A stretch of 64,000 nucleotides of DNA from Dirofilaria immitis (lineage: Eukaryota > Nematoda > Chromadorea > Rhabditida > Onchocercidae), in the NCBI GenBank assembly GCA_024305405.1, contig JAKNDB010000087.1:7690501-7754500 (forward strand). The letters are read 5' to 3'. The number at the start of each line of letters is the position of its first letter. The first letter of the stretch is position 1. The position numbers were made by a program, and so were the translations under genes. The notes below the pieces were generated by a model. It saw only the letters and a list, made by a program, of their open reading frames with translations, was not told where the DNA came from and searched no databases. This document shows, in pieces, positions 42,701-59,098 of this stretch.

Positions 42701-44256
42701 GACAATTAATGTACAATGTACAAGAAGTAAGTGCTTAATAACTAAGAGTAGATATTATAAAAAGCAAGACCTTTTATAATTATGAGGGACGGTCAATTTA
42801 ACAACAAAAAATTATGAAATTCATTTTTTGAGTTCTGCCTTTAAACAAACAAGAATAACCAAGAACTAAATAACAGTATAATGACTGAAACAGAATGATG
42901 ACGATTATTATTACCAATATTAAATTATTATTCCTAATCTGATGTTTGATTTGAAGTTTCAGTAGCACTCGACCTTTAACTTAACCGAGAATATAAGACT
43001 GAAAAAATTTCCCTCATTCACTCTGTTTGTTGGTTATCATTATAACTGTTATCAAAGGAAACCAAACACTGTAAAGTTTTTCTGGTTTCAATTCTTGCAA
43101 AAATTCGCGGCATCGATTTTGAGACATCCAAAAATTGGATTGTCAAGTTGTATAGAGAACCTTGTTAACAGTTTGTCCAAATCAGTCTTTTGTGACTTAT
43201 CACTTCTTCTAAAATTCCAGTATTTCAAAAAAAAAAAAAAATGAAGAACCAATCATTCGATACAAATTCGAAATTTTAATGACATCAGTACAGTATTTGC
43301 TCATTCATCACACAATATGCTATATTTATATTTAAAAGAGTGATCTGGAATTTTGAAAACAAAATTCTGAACGAACCACGCCAGCCTTCTTTTTCATAAG
43401 TGAGAGATTTTAATTGATATGTTGATGAAGTTAAACTTATAGTTCGCTCAATAGCAATGGCATCGCCGTAATCTGGATGTCTTCCAAATCCACGATTAGT
43501 TAGCACTATTCGTATTTTTGTACGACTAAAATCCAAAAATCAAGTTGCAGAGATCGGACAAGGATAAAAAGAATATCAACAGCTGCATATTAAGCTCCAA
43601 AAACAGTAATTATTTATTCCAAGATTACGTTTTGAAACCTCCTATCAAATAAAAGCAGATTACACTTGCTAAAATCAAATTCTGTTCCATAATTTTAAGG
43701 AAAAAGTAAAAAGCAGAAATGTCGATAATTTGACTATCTGAAATATGAAGCGCTAAAGTAAGCTCAGCTAACTCACTTCTGACCATCCTTTATGTATTGT
43801 TTCACTGCATTCCCACGTTCATTTTGATTTCCTCGACCTCCAAGACCTATATTTAATGCTGCAAACAACGCACTTTTCCCAGCTGAAAATACTTATATTC
43901 AACGACACCAATAGAAATTAAAAAGCTACAAATGGTGTACAAAACTTTAAAAGCACATCGCTTCAGTAAAAAGTAAAGAAATGAAGAAACAACTTTCCTC
44001 CACTTTACCAGGAAATAAAGAGATGACAATTAATTTATTTGCTATGAAAAATACACGCAAGCTTACATCCGTTCGATCCACCAATAAAAAAACAGTTCTT
44101 GTTGAATACATCAAAACTGATTTTCAAACTTTCATGGCACATGAAATTAAATAATTTAACCGAAGCAATCCTTCCCGGCACTTCAAAAATTTTTCCATTC
44201 ATTGAAAACTTTGACATTTCATCTATAAAACACTGTCGTCTGAATAATGCCAACAT
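36788..44256 (-). CDS. smc-6: SMC6, structural maintenance of chromosomes protein 6
   Basis: ATPase core of the SMC5/6 complex (DNA repair and chromosome topology). Exon 1 (44067-44256) gives SVKLFNFMCHESLKISF and FFIGGSNG; exon 2 (43777-43882) completes Walker A as GGSNGSGKSALFAALNIGLG. Then TKIRIVLTNRGFG and long coiled-coil exons; hinge-like exons around 39,700-40,450 (SLARRLMAHS); a second coiled-coil; the ABC signature LSGGERTYT at about 37,206-37,232; Walker B MDEFDVFLDLNNRKIVMELF at about 37,044. 'KNFMCH' and 'DEFDVFLD' identify SMC6 rather than SMC5 or cohesin/condensin SMCs. The T-run complementary to 36938-36944 appears one base short: restoring it gives FTPQGVADF as in relatives; the protein then ends KLVVDLIRV at 36788. 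Coiled-coil exon borders were not all fixed. Confidence 0.92.
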
Positions 44257-45105
44257 CTACTGCCAATTGTTCTTTATTTATACACAGTCTTTTACAAACT
44301 TTTTTCATGTTTACAGTATAATTTTAGGTACTAGAAAGAGAAAGAGAGAAAACAAAACAACCTCTATCAATATTACCGCATTTTTTTTACATTTTGGCAC
44401 GACAGAAAGGCATGAAGTGGTTTGACGTTTTGACATCACCCTTATAAATTATACCACTTCTGTAACAAAGTGTTCACGTGTTTTTTTGCATGCTATTAGC
44501 CTTAATGAAAATATTATGAAGTCCTCTTTCATATATTACAGACAATTCAATGTGTTTAAACTATGCACTCTCAAATATCAAAGTAATGACATAAAGAATC
44601 CAATGATATTCCCGGGAATGACTGGACCATTCCCCGAAATACAGGCCATGCACCAATCCAACAGCCATAGTCAAATCTCTCTCACTTTTCTCATATTGAA
44701 GGAGAAACTCGCGGTTGGCCGACCTATATGTAATGAGCTCCTTCAACATAATTATAAAATGAAGGCGATCCTGCCTGACGTTTCTAACTTGAAGGATTCA
44801 GTTGGCAGAGAACGTCGGATTCTGTGATGCATCTATTTATATTCTGTGGTTTTTAAATCAATCATTTAACATTTTATAGCTCTATTGGTCTTGTAATACC
44901 TTGTGTACGTCACTTATCTTCCCTTTTTCAAAGAGATTTTTTTCAGTTATCATTTGTCAGTTAGGCTGTAGGGATATCTGCTTGAATTGCATGGTATGCA
45001 AACTATCCTTCATGCTGTTGTATTTAATTAAATGTATTAATAAAATTTAATGGAATTTTTAATATCGTAAAAATGTTATTAAACGGATTCTGCTTGCAGT
45101 ATGAT
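44257..45105. other. divergent region between SMC6 and CYRI
   Basis: About 850 bp between head-to-head genes. ORFs on both strands (44486-44827 plus, 44561-44749 minus) have no domain I recognise; one could hide the missing first CYRI exon, which should start Met-Gly. Confidence 0.35.
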
Positions 45106-47065
45106 ATGAAAAGTGGATCTTCATGTGCAGAAGTTGTCCGTTCTGTGTTGCTGGCTAGTTGTGATGGCTCAAGAACTAACTTACCCGATGTCAATGTCTT
45201 TCTAGATTTCGACCATGCTGTACCGTCGGAATCGGAATTGCAGCTTTGCTCCTTAGCTGAAAAGGTGAGGTGAAAATGATTGAAAATATCATTTTCAATG
45301 ATACTGACTATTTTCATCGCTATTTTTATGATGTATAATTTGTTAATGATTCCGTCTTTACTCTAAGTTCACCATATTTTACCTGCTTTTTGTGTTGCCC
45401 ATGAGGAGGAAATTCATCTTAGCTTACCCTTGATTTTAGCTGAATTGCAGATTCTAGAGCAGGCAGACATACTGCTAGCAGATGTAAAACATTATTCGGC
45501 CGGTGCATCAGCCGAAATTCGCATTGCCATACAACAACCCAACAACAAAGATGTTCAACGAGGAGCGCTTGATATTCTTAGCAAGCTTGTTATGCAGATT
45601 AGGGCTTACTATGAGTTATCACAGCGCATTGAACAGATTGTACCATTGCTATTGTGGGATCTTTGTTCAGGTTAATTTTTCTTGTATCGTTCGGAAATGA
45701 ATTTTACATCTTTTCTTTGAATTCCTTAGAATTAAGGGCAATAAATTAATCAAGAAACACGAATTCAAATAGTCATTGCATGAAGAACCTAGACAGTCTT
45801 CTGTTTTTATGAGATTAAAGGTTTATATTTATAACTTGCTTGCTTTTACTACATCGATAATTTTTGTTATCATCATTGTGGTATTATTTGTAAGTGATCA
45901 TTGGTGAGAATGAAATCATACCATCAAATGTAAACTATATCGTCATTAGCTTTTTATCAAGTTGCCAGATATGCAAATGGAATCCATTCTGTTAGAAATT
46001 ATAGGTCCGCTGCCACCGGCAGAGCAATTAGACACACTGCAAGCAACCTGTAGACAATTTGCTCGCCTTATCGATTTTGCACTTTCATTCGATGCTGTCA
46101 AAATGTGTACCCCAGCACTGCAAAACGATTTCAGTTTTTATCGTCGAGCAATGTCGCGAGAAGTTTGTTGCATATTTTAACGTAATTTCATCTCGTGATT
46201 CCTTAATGATAGCAATTTATAATATGCATAGTTTTCATTTTTTCAGAATTGCTGTCTGGATAAGTTTTTTTACTTCATATTTCATTTTCAGAGTGACGGA
46301 CAATTTGCCATACCCTTGGAACTGGCTAATACCATATCATTATTTCTGGCCTGTCCAACTCCAATGCTCTCCGCACTTATCACAGCGACAACTAATTTTG
46401 TTGCTACAAATGGTGAACTTCCCGTCGCTAACACTACAGATACATTAGCTACCGTTGTTCAGGTAAGCAAGAGAATGAATGTATGAGTTTGATAAATACA
46501 TCTATCTTTTAAAGGTCTGTCGCTTTATGGTGGAAAAAGAGGAGAATTGGGAACGACTATCGGATCAAAATTATTCTTTCACAATGAGAGTTATGGTTGG
46601 AGCAATTATATTATATGATCATATTGATAATACGGGAGCTTTTTGCAAAGAATCGCCTATTGATATACGATCGATTGTTGAACTAATTAAGGCGCAATCG
46701 AGGAATGAAGAAGTGCATACTTTTCTATTTTCTAGGAAAGAATTAGCTGAATTCGAAATTATCTTAATTTCATATACTATGGAAATGCTTTTTTATTTTA
46801 TTTTTTTTGATTGATATACTTAATTTGCGCTTTCAGTAAGAATAACTATATAGGATGAATGAATTAGCATGTTATTGCTTTGTTGATATAAGAGGAACAT
46901 ACATTTGATCAGAGAAACTGTTAATTTGGTCCATTGATAGATCCTAACTCTTTTCTATTATGGTTAGATTTTCAGGCGGAATCATTGCTGAGCGCTTTAC
47001 GGTATACGACAAAACATTTAAGCGACGGAAATACACCAAAGTCAGTTCGTGCACTGTTCCCTTAA
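45100..47065 (+). CDS. CYRIB: CYRI/FAM49-family Rac1-binding protein
   Basis: CYRI proteins bind active Rac1 and restrain the Scar/WAVE complex at the membrane. Exons 45100-45264, 45451-45670, 46005-46162, 46292-46462, 46515-46712 and 46976-47065 join in consistent phases with no frame break. Family landmarks in order: NVFLDFDHAVPSESE, LADVKHYSAGASAEIR, YYELSQRIE, PALQNDFSFYRRAMSR (the Arg pair reported to contact Rac1 in CYRI-B), LANTISLFLACPTPML, MRVMVGAIILYDHIDNTGAF, and the end ALRYTTKHLSDGNTPKS. About 330 residues. The family N-terminus begins with a myristoylated Met-Gly; here the first exon seen starts after a GCTTGCAG acceptor, so a short upstream exon is probably missing; the first in-frame ATG is 45106. 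Confidence 0.92.
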
Positions 47066-48488
47066 TAGAAGATTTGTCAGGAGCATAACTGTTTTTTTTT
47101 CAAATGTATAATTGAAACTTCTGCACATGAAATATCGCGGGTATTTCTTGCAAGAGCAGTGCTGTATATATCCATTGTCTTAATTTTATTTTTCATTAAT
47201 TGAAATTCCTCCAACTTAAGTGTGAATATCCGTGCTTTCATCCGTTTGTGCATTATTATTGTAGGCATCCTATCAGAGACAAAGGAATATGAGATCTAGC
47301 GAAAATGCTGGATCTATATTATAATTATTTATACCGCTATTGTCTTTCGTTCTTGTTTTTTTAGTTTTATTTTTCATTTTCGTGTGAATCAGTGCATTTA
47401 GATTTTAATTATTAACTATGCTCGTGGTGTTCAACTATTGACCTGCTTTTTGTTGCAGTCAAGCTTTCTTCTACTTGTATTTTATAGTATACTATCATTG
47501 CATCCTACATTGTAGCTATTTTATGAAGAACATTACGGATTCAACCGCGCTTTTTATAAGAATATTGCAAATATATCGGAGATTTCTATCGCAATATGAG
47601 TCTAACGGTAAAGAAGGGCAAATCTAGCAAGGGCCGCATAATATCAATTTGAGTCTTTGATAGAATAGTTAAATTACTTCTAAAAACTGAAAATATTGTT
47701 ATTCGTTCCATAGCTAATTGCTTGTTGATCAGTATGACTTCCATATGCATGCAAATTTAGTTCGCTAGTATCTGATAAAACTATTTAAGATTGTTACAAC
47801 ATACATAAACCATTGCGCTTAGTTATCTATATTAACAAAAGTGAGAATACAGCTTCAGTAGGTCAAAAGAAATTCATAATATCTGTGCAAATTCCGTTTT
47901 CGATTGAATTTCTTGTTTTTGATGAGAATTTCCAATAGAATGATCGGTTCAGTTGAGAACCAGCGCTGTTTCCAAAACAAATTTAGTTACACAATATCGA
48001 ATCGTTTTTCTAAGATTTGCTCACCACCATAAATATTATGAAATATTTTTGTGAAATATAAGAACAATTTATTTGTAGATTCTGATAAGGAACAAAGTCA
48101 TAAATTGAGTGAGCGTTCAGTTCACTAAAATCAGTTTTAATAATTTCCAATAATATATCCCGTTGCACTCATTCACCTTATTCAAACATTACCGGTTTGT
48201 CAGTAAATTTTTCAAAACAGTTAAAGTTCTCGAAATATAACATGGAAGATGTATTACATAAAAATATGGTCTATATGTATATCGCATAATTAAATGGAAA
48301 TATCATACTATGCACGAGAGAATTGAATTAAAAAAGGAGAATGATGTGCAGTAGTGGGATATGCATCGTTAGAGGCATTATTATAATCATTACAGATAAA
48401 TAACTAACAAATTGGGAACCGATATAACGTGATTGAGAAATATATTGCCAACAAACAAATTTTGACAAATAAATAATATGGCTAAAGT
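47066..48488. other. convergent intergenic, CYRI / CDC42
   Basis: Probable 3' UTRs of two convergent genes. No ORF with recognisable content. Confidence 0.5.
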
Positions 48489-51842
<3,354 letters not shown>

Positions 51843-53229
51843 TCAATAAGAATATTCAGCTTTGAAATTTTTGGCCATAACACCGTGTTCATTGTTAGCA
51901 ACACATGCATAGACACCTTGATCACCCATTGTTGCTGGATCGATCTCCAACTTGCTCCACAGCATATCTTCATCGAGTAGTTTCTCATAGTGCTAAAATT
52001 GCTGCTTTTTTATTTTTTAGAAACTATAAAAATAAAAATAAAACTGGTCATATTGTTTAGAAGGATAATCAAAAGTAGGCTTTAAGAATTCAAATTAGAA
52101 ATTTGATTTGGCTTAAAATACCTTTCTCGTATACGAGATGGATTAATTCCCTCTAGCTGCTCAGAACGAAAATATTCATAAAATAGTTAAATTATATGAT
52201 AGAATTCGACGATATCGAACTATCACTATCTATCCTGTATGCATTTATGATTTTGTACTTACATGTATATTACTTTTTGGATGGATCTCAGCTCCTTCCT
52301 TATACCATTTGATAGTTGGTCGTGGTATACCTTTAGCTTTACAAATTAGTACTAATTTGTAACCCAACCGGAATGTTTGGCTGAAATGTGATCCGGTGAC
52401 AATATGGGCACTCTGGAATGCATTTTATTTAAACTTATGTATTTTGAATAAAAGCTTGATAATACGTTATTGAGTTATTTCGATATTTATTTGGCAATCT
52501 TATTACCAGTTTACTCGAATATTAAATATTATTCTTATAATATTTCAAGACACATCCAAATATACATATACTTGCTAATAACAACAGACTTGTTTCATTT
52601 CATATTTCACTGTTATTTCCTTATTTTATTAATTTTTATGCGTTAATTGTTCTTTATATGCATAATGCATATACTACCAAATATTTCTTTGATTTGTAGA
52701 ATTTAATTAAATTTATTTAAATATTTATACTGTTTCTCATATTATAGAAAATAAGCCATGAAAATTGAGATTCTTCAAACTCTTGATATTGCGATCTTTT
52801 ATAACTTTTAAAAAATCGAAATAATGAAACAAGAAAATGACTACCAACAAAAATATCTTAGCAAAGAGAGAAAGACTGTAAAACTGTAAAAGATGAATTG
52901 AATGTGAATGAATGTAATTTTTCAAGAAATGTTGTTATAATTTTCAAATAATTGAATTGGACAACTTATCACCTCTTGTTGTTTCATTATTTATTTGAAA
53001 CGTAAACTTTCTTATGTAAACTTACTTTACTGTCAGCTAATTGTGTATGCACCAACGAGAATTCAGCAACTTGTGCAAACTGCAGGTTACTTTTGCCTTT
53101 ACTTTTACCGGCACGACGACCACCTCGCGCTTCCAATACTCCGACGAATGTTATAAATATTAACAATACAATGATGGCTTTGTTGAATAAAAAGAAATGT
53201 ATGGCACGAATGCATGTTGCACCTGCCAT
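51843..53229 (-). CDS. secreted single-Ig-domain protein, 167 aa
   Basis: Three exons (53026-53229, 52263-52412, 51843-51992) join in phase 0 and read cleanly. Residues 1-35 carry a signal peptide (hydrophobic core AIIVLLIFITFVGVLEA). A basic glycine/lysine linker follows (RGGRRAGKSKGKS). The Ig domain spans about residues 85-160: first Cys in LVLICKAKG, the invariant Trp in TIKWYKEGAEI, and the second Cys in DQGVYACVANNEHG; the protein ends 13 residues later. There is no membrane span after the domain, so it is secreted. Nematodes have a set of one-Ig secreted proteins (OIG) involved in synapse and receptor organisation; membership is likely, and which member is inference. Similar small Ig proteins exist in insects. 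Confidence 0.88.
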
Positions 53230-54016
53230 ATTGCGTTATGTGCATCCAGCTTTTCGACGCTTTCTGATCAGGTATCTGCTTTTCGATAGGTGTCTACAGA
53301 ATTCTGCGAAGAATTTTTCATATAAATTATGCAATAAGATCCAGTAATTTTGGTTGACACTTACTGTACTTCTCATAAAATGTTAGTTATTGATGATTGC
53401 TGAACATCCAGTGAATTTCTCTTAAATACATTAACTTAATCACGATGCATTATTTGAAATTCATGAAAATCATAACCTAACCATAGTACGTTAAATTCAA
53501 GAGCCGATGTTAAGAATCTCTTATCTAACCAGAAATGAAAGTATTCGAAGAACATCATGTTTTCTGGCTAAATATTAGAATATTCCGGATTCTACGTCTT
53601 AAAGATTCCGAAAGAAGTGAAATAGTTAATAGCACAGTTTAAAAATACATAGTTTAAAAATAAATGAAGAGAAGAAAGAACTTTAGAGTTCGAGAAATCG
53701 ATTACTTCTATATTTCTCGCATTCTGCAGCAGCCATAATTCTTATCTTACTGCAGCAAGGTGAGGGAAGATACATTACTTCGTGAGCAATTATGTCTTAT
53801 GGGACGAGCACTCTTAAAATGCAAATTTAGTTTCTTATTTCATCCGCTGTGAAGTTTAATTTTTCGAGATCATTATGCAAGATTCGTGAGGTCAGATATC
53901 TTTTAAAATTAATTGATTAGTAAATCTTCAAATTTTTTATGATAGGTTGAGGAAACTTGAGTATTAAATTTCTTCAGAAGGAAAATTCGGCGATATTTGG
54001 GTAAAAAAATATCAAT
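53230..54016. other. upstream of Ig gene
   Basis: Divergent spacer with no supported gene; an 84-codon plus-strand ORF (53093-53347) overlaps exon 1 of the Ig gene in antisense and is not credible. Confidence 0.45.
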
Positions 54017-54241
54017 TTGGCAAAGAAAATTCGTAATCGCTCATTACGTTACAATGTTTTACCTCAGGCAGCTCCTTTCCTTTGCAAAAGATGCGGCTTT
54101 GCAACTGTTGTGTTGAAAAGGATTGAGGAACATGTTTGCATAAAGAAAAACAATTCGATCAGTGATCTTGAACGAGGTTTATTCAGATTAGAAAAGAAGG
54201 ATGGGAACCATTATCTTGATAAATATAAGGATATGATGTAA
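54017..54241 (+). CDS. small ORF with C2HC-like zinc finger
   Basis: Open frame of about 75 codons ending TAA, containing FLCKRCGFATVVLKRIEEHV and then a Cys: spacing C-x2-C-x12-H-x2-C resembles a C2HC or C2H2 finger. The frame begins at TTG and is open only a short way upstream, so this is probably the last exon of a spliced gene, perhaps from an acceptor CTTCAG near 53,978, or a frame-shifted one. Family not recognised. Confidence 0.45.
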   Translation: MAKKIRNRSLRYNVLPQAAPFLCKRCGFATVVLKRIEEHVCIKKNNSISDLERGLFRLEKKDGNHYLDKYKDMM

Positions 54242-54457
54242 ACTGTGTATAAGAAATGTTTGAATATATAGTACCATTTCAAGGCACATTTTTAGTTTCT
54301 TTTTTCATCTATACTTGATAACATAACTTTTGATCTTCAGAATATGGGAAATATACATTTTGCCATATAATGTAGATAGCTAAAAAGACAAGACGCATGC
54401 ATATATAATTGAAAAATTATTAGATATTTGATATATTTAGATATAAAAGTGGCTCAA

Positions 54458-55129
54458 ATGGGTGTGCGTAGCAGATGTAAGGATGCAATGGCAGTACTAG
54501 AACGGATACCAAATCCGCAATCGATCCGACTTCCTAAATTTTGTATTCTTGAAAGTGAACCCTCAATAGAGATGTACAGATTAATTTCGTCGAGGTAGGT
54601 TTAACGTTTATCAGTTCAGCAGAAAGTTTACATATTATTTTTAGTTAATACCAATACTCATGTATGCAGGATATATCTTTTAAAACATCGTGATCTATAT
54701 TTCTGAATTTTGTATCAAATCTTTAGCGGTAACATGCTGCGAATACGTTATGTTATCATATTCCTAATCTAATCAAAACGATAAATTCAAAATACGATAT
54801 ATTTATAAACTTCGAATATTTTTTTGCCTGGTATTTTTTAAATTAAAACGATTTTCAGCATTTCACTTCATCACTCATTACCGAAGGTCATGAGATCATC
54901 GTGTTGCTCAAATGATGAGAAAGTGCAGAAATGCTCAGAGAATAATTCATCTAGCAAGCAAATCGTAAAAACAGATCTTCCATATACAGAATCCGAAATG
55001 ATTTCTCATTACAATCTTACTTATGACAAATGCCTAGAACGTGACAGCTCTTCGATAGATTCCTTAAAACTGTTTCCGCTGAAATTAAAAGTTTTCATAA
55101 CTGTAAGAAATGAATTTGAAAACCTATGA
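54458..55129 (+). CDS. two-exon gene of unknown function, 135 aa
   Basis: Exon 1, 54458-54594 (ATG, donor GAG|GTAGGT), joins in phase 2 to 54859-55129 (acceptor TTTTCAG), giving an unbroken 135-residue protein. It starts MGVRSRCKDAMAVLERIPNP and contains a Ser/Asn/Lys-rich stretch (ENNSSSKQIVKTDLPYTESE) with several cysteines; no signal peptide or membrane span. A start of Met-Gly could be myristoylated, but that is speculation. No family recognised; no clear relation to the zinc-finger ORF 220 bp upstream beyond strand. Confidence 0.5.
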
Positions 55130-58100
55130 TTTGCAGTCATACCAAATTGATTGTCACTATATCTTTATTTTCTTCACTTCATTCAATGAATCATTTTTTA
55201 AATAATAATGATAAATGAAGACAGCAAACAGACATAATGTAGAAAAGGAATTGCTAACCTTACACAATTATTGTTATTGTGGATAAAGAGTGATCCTCTA
55301 TTCCTTCCTATTTTTGTTAATAAAATATTTGCGGAAGTATTAGAAGCATAAAATGTAGCAAATTAATAGAAAATAAGTTTGATGATAAAGAAAATTAAAA
55401 GCGAAATATTGCCTTTCTCTATTAACAGCTTTATAATTATTGCTGTTTTCGCAAAACTAGTCATACCAAATCTTTTGAAATAATTTATTGATAATATAAA
55501 TTTCTTTCAAATTACCATGTTCTCAAAAACAGTCGTTAAGTTCAATTAAAAATAAAATTCGTTAAAATTTTAGCAAAATCTTTCTAATTTGATTAAGTTC
55601 TCATTTCATTTATATTTATTTAATTTTTAATTTCAACTATATCATTTTTATTTCTTTTATTTACTTTCTCGTTACTGTGACATCAAAAATTGTTGCAACT
55701 ACAAAGCCAGGTTATTGTTTGTTGAAATTAAAAATTTCATTTTAACATTTGTTTTTATAGCAATAAATATATATTTCGTCAAGACAAATTTGCATTTCAT
55801 TATGAGGGATATGGATTTCATTATGGTAATTATGCGTTTAATTGTGCATGTATTTTATCGTGATAATATTAGTGCGGAAAAGATATTTTCTTTTTTAGTT
55901 TCAAAAAAAGAGATAATGAACAACTATAAAGAAAAGGAAACGGATTAATTGCTTTCATTTATCTTATTTAATTTTTAATCCCAATTATATCGTTTTAAAT
56001 ATTTTAGCGTCATCTTATATTATTATACTTGTTATTGAAACTGAACCGAGAAGAGGGATAAGATAATCAAGCATTATTAAATGACCAAATATTCCCGCAA
56101 TAGATCCGAAATATTCAGTAATTCCCAGAAAATATATTCTTTCGCCGAACAATTCTAATTATTAGTGCAATCCTTTCTAACAGATTCGAACAAATTCCCT
56201 TAGATTACTTTTCCTAATGAGGGATATAATGAGATCATAATTAACATTATTACTGTTCTATACTACCTTATTATTATTATTGATTTTTGTTATAAATATC
56301 ATCATTGTTGCTATGATTGTTAATTCCTGTTGCTGCTATCAATTTTTGGTATAATCTTTATCGCTTCTAATCATTTCGTATTATTGCAAAACATATTTTC
56401 TATTATTATTATTATAGCTTTATTATTATTATTATTATTATAGCAATATTCATAAGCTGTTTTTATGAAGTGTTATTGTTAATGTTACCACCAGTGTAAG
56501 TATTTCTTAAATTTATTAGAAGAATTTTTCAACAGAATTTTCTTCTGTATTCAATTTTTCTGAATTCCTTAAAGAAGAATGGCAGTATCGATAAATTTAA
56601 AGAAAAAATCTTATTGCATAATAAATATACGGAATGAAGATATTCGCAGTTTTAGCAAAATATTAGCCAGCGTGTGTTGGCAATAACAAGTAAGGAAAGT
56701 GATAAAGTAATTCAAAATAGATTAATTAAAAAAATACAATTCATTAAACGAGTCTCACGGTAGGCCTCTGGAGGCACAAGAAATCACATCGTTTGCAACA
56801 TTTTTTTATTTTCGAAAGAAATACGCAAAGGATTTTATCGCTTCTTTGAAGAAATTCATTATTAGAAATGGGTATTTCGACAAATCAAAGAAATGAACAT
56901 GAATTATGAGGCATAAGAGCAAACAATTAAATGAGGATATTATCATGATGGATTAAGATAACATGTCAAAATATAGTTGACAAAATTGATGCAAATATAA
57001 AATTCTATTCGATTGACATTCAAAATTTTCGTTCAGTTTTCCATCAATCATTTTTTACACTTAATAAAAAATGATGCATAAATGGCAAAGCAAAATGGTG
57101 CAAATACATTTAAATTGATTTTTTTCATACTCCACCAATTGAAATTATTTTCCTTACTGATATGATTATGACAAAGATATTGGTAGAGATATTATTGCAA
57201 AATATGACCTTTTATTCAAATCTCCTGGTCAGTTTTTTTATGCCTTTTCAAACTATCATTTCAACCGAATCTTTCGTCACCTTGATCACATTTGAATGAT
57301 CATATTCTAAGCTCATATGTTCAATCTGCTTATGTCTTTTAAAATGTTGAGCTGTTTGTATGATTTACTGTTCTGCAGGAAAATCCCCATTTATATGATC
57401 GATCCATCATCATCCCATGCAGCGATTGTTGTATGAAATTGCAAAGGGTCGAATATTCGAATTGAATATTCGGCCATTTTCTTCGACCTATTCGACAAAC
57501 TTGCTATATACTTATTACATTTTTTTGCTATTTATTGGCTCAATGTTAGTTATAATTATCATTTCGCCGTCAGTCTATTCGTAGGTTTCTGATGTCAAGC
57601 TGTTTCAGCTAAATTCAGTTGCGTTGTGGAATTTTCCTGCTTCAAATGATAATATTTCTTTCTTGCAAGGTTGCCCTCATCCTGAAATAATCCGAAACAA
57701 TTCATTTTATGATTCAAGCCATCTGGTGATTACTTTTTCTGAAAATTTTTAAACAATCACCATCAGGAAATTCCACTGATACTGTTACAGAAATTTTTAA
57801 ATAGCAATACTTCCTCAGAATTTCATATTTTCTATACTTCAGGAGTAATTCAATGAATTATAAAAATAATTTGAAAAAGAATGTTAGTTCCCTTACTTTA
57901 TGCTAATTAACTTGAAATAATAAAATTGATGGGAAGACTGGAACTTGGATTTTTCAAAATGATCGAAGAACTCAACCGATAAACTTGTTATGTTGTAATT
58001 AGTTTTTACTATAAAATATGGTCACAAACACCAGCTTTTTCAAAAATAACAAGAGAAATATAGTAAGAATAAAAAAGCCTTAATATCGCCGATTTCCTTT

Positions 58101-58573
58101 CACAAGATTGCCTTTAGTCAAAATTAGAAATTCATAAATTATCTGATTCTATATGAAAGCAATGCTTTATTAACTTCTGTCACCTGTACAATATGATGAC
58201 AATAGAATGATTGAATATTAATTTTTACTGATATATGATAATGTTTGAAATAGCCTACTCTGGATGGAATTCTGCAAAACATTTTGAAATTTATAAATGG
58301 AAATTATGACAAAATAGTCAATTAGCTCAATGCTGCAATGAAATTTTAAGCATTACAGTAAACCGTACACTAAAAAATCATAGTACTCTAATCTTTTGAA
58401 TAATAACTTTAACTTCTCCCTCTCCAAAACTTCTGTTAGTTCCCGGAAAAAATAATTCTGTACAATGACAATTCGTTCTGTTGAATAATTCAGAATCGTC
58501 ACTTCCATTAGCTCAAGAGAGAATGAAATCATCGGAGAATTTTAACAGTAATCCAATGTATAAATTTGTTGCA
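55130..58573. other. gene desert, AT-rich
   Basis: No ORF above about 77 codons; the one at 55715-55948 is I/F/K-rich with no domain. Contains (TTA)n runs near 56,400-56,445. No RNA gene recognised. Confidence 0.5.
56400..56445. repeat. (TTA)n microsatellite
   Basis: Two runs of ATT/TTA triplets separated by TAGCTT within AT-rich intergenic DNA. Confidence 0.85.
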
Positions 58574-59098
58574 AAAGAAGGGTTTTTATTTCATTTGCGT
58601 GAAATGAGAAACATGGATACTTTAACTGGATAGCGGGAGAAGCGCTTGATCGATATTACTATAACTGTTGTAGAACGATAAAAAAATGATCTGGGAAGTT
58701 CCAAGTAATAGTAAAGCAGCCGTTCCTAAAAATAAAAAAGAAAAAGGAATCTCTCTACAATGAGTAGACTGCTTTTATAGTGAGGATGCTTACAGTTTTC
58801 CAGAATATTATGACCAGAACTGATATATGTTTACACGGTTATAAAACTGATACGATGATTGATTATAAGAATATTTAGAACCTTTCAAAGTTATAACCAC
58901 CAATATTAGCAGACGTATAAGATTAAAAAACTAAAAGATGGTTGATAATGAGGATGTTTACAAGTTTTGAAATTGTTTACGTAGTTGCAGAACTCGACAA
59001 TTAGATGATTTTTATCTTTAAAAAAATATGAAAGAACAGAAGTATTCATATAATATAAAAATATCTTAGTTAGCTTGATCCACTTATATTATAAAAAT
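58574..59098 (+). repeat. dispersed repeat element, copy A
   Basis: Shares ordered blocks with copy B at 59974-60453: TTTGCGTGAAA, ATAGCGGGAGAA, GCAGCCGTTCC, CTCTACAATGAGTAGACT, GAGGATGCT.ACAGTTTTCCA, ATTATGACCAGAA, ACGGTTATAAAA and TATTCATATAATATAAAAAT. No coding capacity, so a non-autonomous element or local duplication. Confidence 0.8.

Noticed and set aside
44486..44827. 113-codon plus-strand ORF upstream of CYRI
   Set aside because: It starts from a random-looking frame and does not resemble the CYRI N-terminus; kept only as possible location of a missing exon.
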